A DNA stretch of 13,678 nucleotides from assembly GCA_964556895.1 (NCBI GenBank), contig CAZKYC010000105.1, positions 1 through 13,678 on the forward strand, read 5' to 3'. The notes below the pieces were generated by a model. It was not told the DNA's origin. It did no database searches and saw only the letters and a program-made list of their open reading frames with translations. Numbering within the stretch: position 1 is the stretch's first letter; each line of letters begins with the position of its first letter. Position numbers and translations under genes: made by a program. Of the stretch, positions 1-6,400 are shown one piece after another. This DNA comes from Hinthialibacter sp964556895 (GTDB lineage Bacteria; Hinthialibacterota; Hinthialibacteria; Hinthialibacterales; Hinthialibacteraceae).

Positions 1-45
1 CACGTTCACGTGCGGTTTCGTCCGTTCAAACTTTTCCCTCGCCAT
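1..45 (-). CDS. tuf: Elongation factor Tu, N-terminal fragment (partial at window edge)
   Basis: Only the first 15 codons are inside the window; the gene continues off the left edge. They read MAREKFERTKPHVNV, the standard EF-Tu N-terminus just before the GTP-binding P-loop (GHVDHGKT, outside the window). EF-Tu is the GTPase that delivers aminoacyl-tRNA to the ribosomal A site. The ATG at 45-43 is preceded by a strong GGAGG Shine-Dalgarno at 57-53 with 7 nt spacing, which fixes the start. It follows fusA after 179 nt on the same strand, the usual str-operon order. That gap is long enough to hold separate control, and an inverted repeat lies in it. Identity is very likely despite the short fragment because of the exact N-terminal match and the context. 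Confidence 0.93.
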   Translation of the reverse strand, partial: MAREKFERTKPHVNV

Positions 46-86
46 GGTGGTTCCTCCATTGTGGCGTACGAATCTGCGTGGCTGCC

Positions 87-111
87 TAATCAAACCAAAA
101 CAATTTGATTA
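87..111. repeat. Perfect 8-bp inverted repeat in the tuf leader
   Basis: Arms TAATCAAA (87-94) and TTTGATTA (104-111) are exact reverse complements separated by 9 nt (CCAAAACAA). The element ends 41 nt upstream of the tuf ATG. It could be a weak A/T-rich RNA hairpin in the tuf leader or a binding site for a dimeric protein. There is no U-tract, so a terminator is unlikely. I saw no convincing sigma70 promoter in the fusA-tuf gap. Confidence 0.45.
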
Positions 112-224
112 AACGCACACAAAGAGACATCGCCGGGGTCGTTTCACTTCACGGCCGCCGCTGCGAGTCCGTTAGGTTACCTATTTATCAGGTCTTCAGA
201 ATCGGTTCGTTCTCGGGGAACCAA

Positions 225-2306
225 TTAAAAACCCATACCTGCGACGAGTTGTTGCTGCACCGGTTTGGGAGCCTCTTCGTAGTGGGACAAGTGCATCGTA
301 AAGGTTGCACGTCCCTGGGAAAGTGAACGAAGGCTCGTCGCGTATCCGAACATTTCTGACAATGGAACCTCACCCTTGATGACTTGCGATCCGCCGCGTT
401 GCTCAATGCCCGATGTGCGTCCGCGTCTTGAGTTAAGGTTCCCGAGAATGTCGCCCATACATTCTTCCGGGGTGACAATCTCGATTTCCATGATTGGTTC
501 CATCAACACGGGCCCGGCGTTTTCAACTGCCTGCCGAAAGGCGATGGAGGCCGCAATCTGGAAGGCCAGTTCAGTAGAGTTCGCTTGATCATGCGAACCA
601 GCAACTAGCCGTGCTCCTATATCGAGCATAGGAAAGCCAATAAGAATACCGCTTTGCAGGTTTTCCATCAAGCCCTGATGAACAGATTCTGCAAAAACTT
701 TTGGAATAATTTCTTCGGGCGCTTCATTGATAAATTCAAAGCCCTGGTCGCGCTTTCGAGGATAAATTTCAATCTCAACATGAGCGAACATATTTTTGCC
801 CGCCTGTTGGCGCTCGTAGCGCTCTTCAGCACGACTGGTTTTTGTAATTGTTTCTCGATAGGCGACCTGCGGCTTACCGACATTGGCCTGAACGCCATAT
901 TCACGAAGGATTCTATCTATAATGATTTCAAGGTGTAACTCGCCCATACCCGATAAGATGGTTTGCCCTGTTTCTTCGTCTGATTTGACGTGAAAGGTCG
1001 GATCTTCTTCCATCATCCGTTCGAGGGCGAATTCAAGTTTGTCTTGATCGGCGACTGTTTTGGGTTCGACTGCAATGGCAATCACCGGGTCTGGATAGGT
1101 CAAATTTTCAAGCAAAATTGGGTGATTAAGATCACAAAGCGTGTCGCCCGTTGTGGTAAAGTTCACTGGAGCGCAAGCGATATCACCTACTGTAACTTCG
1201 CCAATTTCCTCTTTTTTGTTGGCGTGCATGCGAAGCAGGCGCCCGATTTTCTCTTTTTTCCCTTTTGAGGCGTTCAACACGGCTTTTCCCGCCTGGGTCT
1301 TGCCTGAATAAACTCGGAAGAACGCCATTCGTCCATGAGAGTCGGCGATGATTTTGAATGCGAGAGCAGAAAATGGTTCAGATATATCCGCTTTACGCAC
1401 TTCTTCTTTTTCGCTTTGTGGGTGAATTCCCTTCACTGGCGGAACATCAAGCGGCGACGGCAAATAATGAATGACCGCATCAAGCATCAACTGGATGCCT
1501 TTATTTTTAAGCGCTGAACCGCACATCACCGGCACCAATTCGCTGGAGACGGTCGCTTTTCGAATCGCTCGATGAATCGCCGCCGCTTCAACGGGTTCGC
1601 CTTCGAGAAAGGCGTGCATGATGTCATCGTCATAGTCTGCGATGGTTTCAATCATGTTGCTGCGGGCGGTTTCGGCGGTTTCAATTAAGTCTTCAGGAAT
1701 GTTTGTGTCTGAAAATGTCGTGCCGTAATCATCCGACCCTTCTTCCCAGACGCGGGCTTTCATTTCGATCAAGTCGATGACGCCGCGAAAGTCAGACTCA
1801 GCGCCAATGGGAATTTGAATCGGCAACGGCCTCGCGCCCAGACGGTCTTTCACCTCACCAACCACACGCTCAAATTCAGCGCCGGTACGGTCCATTTTGT
1901 TGATGAAGGCAATTCGGGGGACATGGTAACGGTCTGCTTGGCGCCATACGGTTTCTGATTGGGGTTCAACGCCGCCCACCGCACAAAACACAACCACGGC
2001 GCCATCAAGAACACGCAAAGAGCGCTCAACCTCAATGGTGAAATCAACGTGGCCCGGAGTGTCAATGATATTGATCTGGTGATCGTTCCATTGGCAATAG
2101 GTGGCTGCGGAGGTAATGGTGATTCCCCGCTCTTTTTCCTGTTCCATCCAGTCCATTTCAGCGGCGCCGTCGTGGACTTCACCGATTTTGTGGGTGCGCC
2201 CGGTGTAATAGAGCACGCGCTCGGTGGTGGTCGTCTTGCCTGCATCAATGTGGGCGGCGATCCCGATATTGCGAATTATGGAGAGGTCGTTTTTTTTTGC
2301 GCACAC
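225..2306 (-). CDS. fusA: Translation elongation factor G (EF-G)
   Basis: EF-G is the cytoplasmic GTPase that drives tRNA-mRNA translocation and, with RRF, ribosome recycling. At 693 aa it is a normal length. Visible GTPase motifs are G1 AHIDAGKTT (residues 18-26), G2 RGITI (60-64), G3 DTPGH with catalytic His86 (82-86), G4 NKMD (136-139) and G5 GSALKNKG. Domains II-V follow, with the family signatures EPIMEIEIVTPEE and PLSEMFGYAT near the C-terminus. Two domain IV tip loops are atypical: AGKNMFA at 502-508 where most EF-Gs have GGRGQYG, and SHDQANST at 571-578 where most have SYHxVDSS. The start is GTG (2306-2304); no ATG is available upstream, and no clear Shine-Dalgarno is visible. An A9 tract spans codons 3-6. 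A terminator-like hairpin lies between rpsG and this gene, so expression may be adjusted relative to rpsL-rpsG. Position between rpsG and tuf supports the main str-operon EF-G. An EF-G paralog with specialised function remains possible because of the loops. Confidence 0.96.
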   Translation of the reverse strand: MCAKKNDLSIIRNIGIAAHIDAGKTTTTERVLYYTGRTHKIGEVHDGAAEMDWMEQEKERGITITSAATYCQWNDHQINIIDTPGHVDFTIEVERSLRVLDGAVVVFCAVGGVEPQSETVWRQADRYHVPRIAFINKMDRTGAEFERVVGEVKDRLGARPLPIQIPIGAESDFRGVIDLIEMKARVWEEGSDDYGTTFSDTNIPEDLIETAETARSNMIETIADYDDDIMHAFLEGEPVEAAAIHRAIRKATVSSELVPVMCGSALKNKGIQLMLDAVIHYLPSPLDVPPVKGIHPQSEKEEVRKADISEPFSALAFKIIADSHGRMAFFRVYSGKTQAGKAVLNASKGKKEKIGRLLRMHANKKEEIGEVTVGDIACAPVNFTTTGDTLCDLNHPILLENLTYPDPVIAIAVEPKTVADQDKLEFALERMMEEDPTFHVKSDEETGQTILSGMGELHLEIIIDRILREYGVQANVGKPQVAYRETITKTSRAEERYERQQAGKNMFAHVEIEIYPRKRDQGFEFINEAPEEIIPKVFAESVHQGLMENLQSGILIGFPMLDIGARLVAGSHDQANSTELAFQIAASIAFRQAVENAGPVLMEPIMEIEIVTPEECMGDILGNLNSRRGRTSGIEQRGGSQVIKGEVPLSEMFGYATSLRSLSQGRATFTMHLSHYEEAPKPVQQQLVAGMGF

Positions 2307-2340
2307 GGTCGTTGTCTGATGAAATCCAGTTGAGTTGATT

Positions 2341-2370
2341 TAAAACGCCGAGGCTGTAAGGCCTCGGCGT
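2341..2370 (-). terminator. Intrinsic terminator or attenuator hairpin between rpsG and fusA
   Basis: A perfect 10-bp GC-rich stem is formed by ACGCCGAGGC (2345-2354) and GCCTCGGCGT (2361-2370) around a 6-nt loop. Read on the minus strand it runs straight into four T (2345-2342). The T run exists only in the minus direction, so it points with the operon. It ends 35 nt before the fusA GTG. The short U-tract suggests partial termination (attenuation) or an mRNA processing or stability element rather than a complete stop, because fusA has no evident promoter of its own in the 116-nt gap. Confidence 0.65.
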
Positions 2371-2422
2371 GATTGTCGGTTTGAGCAAACCAGCGAGACG
2401 GATACGCTGTTTGCGAGAGTGG

Positions 2423-2893
2423 TTACCAGCGATAGTGGGCGAACGCTTTGTTGGCTTCGGCCATGCGGTGTGTGTCTTGTTTCTTCTTAATGGCAGTGCC
2501 TTGGTTTTGGGCGGCGTCAAGTAATTCGCCCGCGAGTTTGGCGCGCATGTTGCGCTCACTGCGGGAACGGGCGGCGCCGACCAACCAGCGAATCGCCAAT
2601 GTTTGTTGACGCGCGGCGCGAACTTCGACCGGAACCTGGTAGGTCGCGCCACCGACGCGGCGGGAACGAACCTCTAGCGTCGGCTTCACGTTGTCGACAG
2701 CAGATTGAAACATTTCAATCGGGTCTTTTTCGGCTTTTTTCTTGATTTCTTCAAGCGCGCCATAAAAGACTTGTTCGGCCAATGACCGCTTGCCGTCCAG
2801 CATGATTCCATTGATAAATTTGCTCACCAATACGTTCTTGTAGACAGGATCGGGAGCGACTTTCCGTTGTTCCGCGCGGTTTTTTCTTGACAT
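2423..2893 (-). CDS. rpsG: 30S ribosomal protein S7
   Basis: S7 is a primary 16S rRNA-binding protein that nucleates assembly of the 30S head and lies near the E site and the mRNA exit. The 156-aa length equals the common bacterial length. Family signatures are visible: the FINGIMLDGK region near the N-terminus, SRRVGGATYQVPVEV in the centre, and the C-terminal MAEANKAFAHYRW. The ATG at 2893-2891 is preceded by GGAGAG (2909-2904) with 10 nt spacing. It starts 47 nt after the rpsL stop on the same strand, so the two are very likely co-transcribed. In E. coli S7 is the translational repressor of the str operon; whether that holds here cannot be seen. A terminator-like hairpin follows the gene. 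Confidence 0.98.
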   Translation of the reverse strand: MSRKNRAEQRKVAPDPVYKNVLVSKFINGIMLDGKRSLAEQVFYGALEEIKKKAEKDPIEMFQSAVDNVKPTLEVRSRRVGGATYQVPVEVRAARQQTLAIRWLVGAARSRSERNMRAKLAGELLDAAQNQGTAIKKKQDTHRMAEANKAFAHYRW

Positions 2894-2940
2894 TTTGCTT
2901 TATCTCTCCAAAGACTCGTTCAATTTGTTTTTGATGTTTC

Positions 2941-3315
2941 TTATTCTTTCGGGCGCTTCGAGCCGTATTTTGAGCGGCCGCGGCGGCGGGATTCAACGCC
3001 GATGGTTTCTAGGACGCCGCGAATTACGTGATAACGCACGGACGGCAGGTCTTTCACACGCCCGCCGCGAATCAGAACGATCGAGTGTTCCTGAAGATTG
3101 TGGCCTTCGCCAGGAATATACGCATTCACTTCAATGCCGTTGGTCAAGCGGACGCGAGCCACCTTGCGAAGCGCCGAGTTGGGCTTTTTGGGGCTCATGG
3201 TCCAAACGCGAGTACAGACGCCGCGCTTTTGCGGGCAGCCTTTCATCGCTGGCGCTTTGGATTTTTTGGTTTTGGTCTTGCGTCCCTTTTTGATCAGCTG
3301 ATTGATCGTCGGCAT
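2941..3315 (-). CDS. rpsL: 30S ribosomal protein S12
   Basis: S12 lies at the decoding centre of the 30S subunit and controls translational accuracy; it is the classical streptomycin-resistance locus. The 124-aa length and numbering match E. coli. The PKKPNSALRK loop keeps Lys43 and Lys44, and GGRVKDLP keeps Lys88 and Asp89. This is the streptomycin-sensitive configuration, and Asp89 is the residue methylthiolated by RimO where that enzyme is present. Residue 92, normally Gly in the motif DLPGVRYH, is Ser (codon TCC at 3042-3040), which is unusual. The ATG at 3315-3313 follows AAGGA (3326-3322) with 6 nt spacing. The gene lies 151 nt after rpoC, a gap that contains a promoter candidate, so transcription probably comes from rpoBC read-through plus a local promoter. 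Confidence 0.98.
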   Translation of the reverse strand: MPTINQLIKKGRKTKTKKSKAPAMKGCPQKRGVCTRVWTMSPKKPNSALRKVARVRLTNGIEVNAYIPGEGHNLQEHSIVLIRGGRVKDLPSVRYHVIRGVLETIGVESRRRGRSKYGSKRPKE

Positions 3316-3377
3316 AATAAGTCCTTATGACTAAAGTAATTCGGTTTGGTTTGGTTCCACAAAATGGACCCCGTTCA

Positions 3378-3392
3378 TGCGTTTTAGACGCA
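3378..3392 (-). other. Small hairpin in the rpsL leader
   Basis: TGCGT (3378-3382) and ACGCA (3388-3392) form a 5-bp stem with a 5-nt loop inside the presumed 5' leader of rpsL. It has no U-tract. It may be a minor structural element of the leader or chance. Confidence 0.3.
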
Positions 3393-3411
3393 ATAGGGGC
3401 GCAAGTGGAAA

Positions 3412-3440
3412 AGAATAAGAGCGATGAGGCCAATCGTCAA
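3412..3440 (-). promoter_or_regulatory. Candidate sigma70-type promoter for the rpsL-rpsG-fusA genes
   Basis: Read on the minus strand, a -35 hexamer TTGACG (3440-3435) is followed by exactly 17 nt and a -10 hexamer TATTCT (3417-3412). This matches the consensus at 5 of 6 and 4 of 6 positions. A start near 3405 would give a leader of about 90 nt before rpsL. The -35 box lies in the loop of an 8-bp hairpin (3423-3448, one G-U pair) placed just after rpoC. That hairpin lacks a clean U-tract, so I do not call it a terminator. Confidence 0.5.
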
Positions 3441-3466
3441 GCCTCACCGCCCTGTTTTTCTTCGAA

Positions 3467-6400
3467 TTAAACCGGCGCCTGCACGCGGTCTTTGCTGAGG
3501 ATTTCGTTGTAATACTTTTCGTGATACCCCCACCCGGTGCCTGCGGGAATCAAGTGGCCCATGATGACATTTTCTTTGAGGCCAAGCAGGTGGTCGACCT
3601 TGCTGCTGATCGCGGCCTGGGTCAACACCCGGGTCGTCTCCTGGAAGGAAGCGGCCGAGATAAATGATTCCGTATTCAACGAGGCTTTGGTAATACCGAG
3701 CAGCCTTGGCTTAAACTGGGCCGGTTTACCGCCCTGTTGCATGACGCGCTCGTTTTCCTTGCTGACCTGGTAACGGTCAATGTCTTCATCTAACAAGAAG
3801 CTGGTATCGCCCGATTCGGTGATCGTGACCTTTCGGAACTGTTGGCGAACAATCACTTCGATGTGTTTATCGTTAATGCCGACGCCTTGAAGACGATAGA
3901 CTTCTTGAACTTCGTTGATGAGATACATCTGGGTCGCACGCTCGCCCATGACCTCAAGATATTCGTGGGGGTCAATCGAGCCGTCAACCAATTTGTCGCC
4001 GGTAGACACCCAGTCACCATCGTGAATGATGACGTGTTTTCCCGCGTCGATTTCGTGAGCGCTTAACACTTCGCCGTCTTTGTCAGTGATCAAGATAATG
4101 CGGGTGCCGCGGCGGCGTTTCTTACCGATTTTGTCTTCGATTTGTTCAGCCAGTTCTTCGAGTTCATCCGGCATCGGGATTTTCACCCAGCCGTCAACCT
4201 TGGTGATAATCGCCAGGTCGCGCTGTTTGGGTCGGCGCGCCTCGAAGAGTTCTTCAACCCGCGGCAGACCACCGGTCACATCGCGGGATTTAAAGGTCTC
4301 TTTGGGAATCTTGGCGAGAATATCGCCCGGCTTCACTTCATCGCCGTCATTCACAACGATATGGGCGCCTGATGGTAAAGAGTGATATTCCGGCGATTTG
4401 CCGCGTTTTTTGATGATAAGCGACGGGTGTTTGTCTTCGCGGTGTTCCATGACGATCATTTGAGACGACGCCCCGCCTTCGGGACGTTGGCGGCGCATGG
4501 TGACGCCTTCGATGATTTGTTCGAAGTGAACCGTACCGTCCGCTGAAGCGATTTCAGCTTTGAAGTAGGGGTCCCAGCGAGAAATGACGTTGCAATCGTC
4601 TTTCTTACCTGTCGTTCGGAAGAACGAGGCGCCACGGCGTTCGATTTCTTCTCCATCGGCGACAAAGATGGTCGCGCCGAGTGAGATGCCGCCTTCTAAC
4701 TGGCGGAACCGGTCGGCCAACTGTTCGGTATGGGCCAAGATCATGCCGCTGAGGACGTCAGCGCCGTCTTCAACGGTGATGATTGAGCCTGGCGGCAAGG
4801 TGTATTCATCGATAATTTCTTCGTTTCGGTCGACAACGCAAATACGCGGCGGCTTGCCGCTGGTGTAGTCGCTAATGATTGACTTAAGATTGTTGGTCAC
4901 GGGGTCAAGCACGCGGCGAATAGTGACGCCTTCGACGATATCCGCAAAGCGAATCTTGCCTTCTGTGCGGGCGATTGTGGGCGTGACATGATAGGCCAGG
5001 TGTTGCCCTGCTTTCACCGAGTCGCCATCTTTGATCATCAGGCGATGGCCTGGTTGTAGATGGTAGACTTCAGAATTACCGCCTTTTGTCACCTCAACCT
5101 GCCCACCAAAGTGGTTGCGAGGAACAATTAACTCGTCGCCGTCTTTTACGAGGTCTTTCATGGTGATGTCGTGTAATTTTGCTTTCCCATCAATTAAGGC
5201 GACTACCGGTACTTGAAGCGGGTTCCACTCGGCGATCAAGTCGCCAGGAGACACGCGGTCGCCATCGTTAGCATGAATTACAGCGCCCAACGGAATGCTG
5301 GAGAACGAAGCGACTTCTTTGCCCCGGGTGTTCATTAACAGAATTGAACCGCCGTCACGGGTTACGCAAAGTTTTTTGCCCATCGAAATGGTTTCAAGTT
5401 TGTTGAACTTGATGAGAGGTTCGCTGCGGCTTAATCCATCGGGGCATTTTACATTGGAGCGCAACAAGACCGGGCGGCCAATATTATTGACCGCAATGAG
5501 GTCTTTCTTACGGTTTTCGACCAGGCTGAGGTTGATGTATTTCACTATGCCTGACTCACCATCGCGAAGGCCGCCCACACCATCATCATTGTGGCGCATG
5601 CGAATTTCGGATTCTTCGAGAATACGGCTGGTTGTACCACCGATGTGGAAGGTGCGAAGCGTCAGCTGGGTGCCCGGCTCGCCGATGGATTGGGCGGCGA
5701 TGATGCCTGTCGCTTCACCAATGCGCACCGGCTGGCGGCGCGAGAGGTCGCGACCATAACATTTCGCGCAAACGCCGCGAGGCGACTCACACGCAACCAC
5801 GGAGCGGATATACACGCTTTCCAGCCCGCAGCGGCCAATCATCATCGCGGCGGCTTCTTCAATTTCTTCGCCTTGGGTTACGATCACGTTACCGTTAAGC
5901 GGGTTGATGATGTCTTCCGCGGCGGTACGGCCTAACACGCGGTCTTCGAGCGATTCCATTTCCTGGTCGCCCTCTTTAATCGCCGAAACATCAAGCCCGG
6001 CGAGTGTTCCGCAATCGGGTTCTGTAATAATAACGTCTTGAGCAACGTCGATCAGGCGGCGAGTGAGATAGCCCGCTTCAGCCGTCTTGAGCGCGGTGTC
6101 AGCGAGGCCCTTACGGGCGCCGTGAGTGGAAATGAAGTATTCTAACACGGTGAGGCCTTCTTTAAAGTTCGACTCAATGGGCGATTCGATAATTTCACCG
6201 ATGCCACCCGTCAACTTTTTCATCGGCTTCGACATCAATCCGCGCATGCCCGCCAGTTGGCGAATCTGTTGTTTCGAACCGCGAGCGCCAGAGTCAGCCA
6301 TGATATAAATCGGGTTAAAGCCTTGGTTGTCGGTCTTTAACTCGTCCATCATTTCTTCGGCGACTTTTTCGGTGGTTTCGATCCAGCGGTCGATGACCTT

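Noticed and set aside
46..224. Possible tRNA or small RNA gene in the fusA-tuf gap
   Set aside because: I found no cloverleaf, no TTCRA-type T-loop motif in context and no terminator; only an 8-bp inverted repeat is supportable.
2245..2652. Open reading frame of 135 codons on the minus strand across the end of rpsG and start of fusA
   Set aside because: It overlaps rpsG and the fusA start in another frame, has low-complexity basic content and no family resemblance. It is a shadow of real genes.
3423..3448. Terminator after rpoC
   Set aside because: The hairpin has a 10-nt loop and one G-U pair, and the following minus-strand sequence GCTCTTATTC is not a U-tract.
5295..5935. Long plus-strand open frames opposite rpoC (154 and 114 codons)
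   Set aside because: They are antisense shadows of a strongly conserved gene, with no recognisable domains and no ribosome-binding sites judged meaningful.
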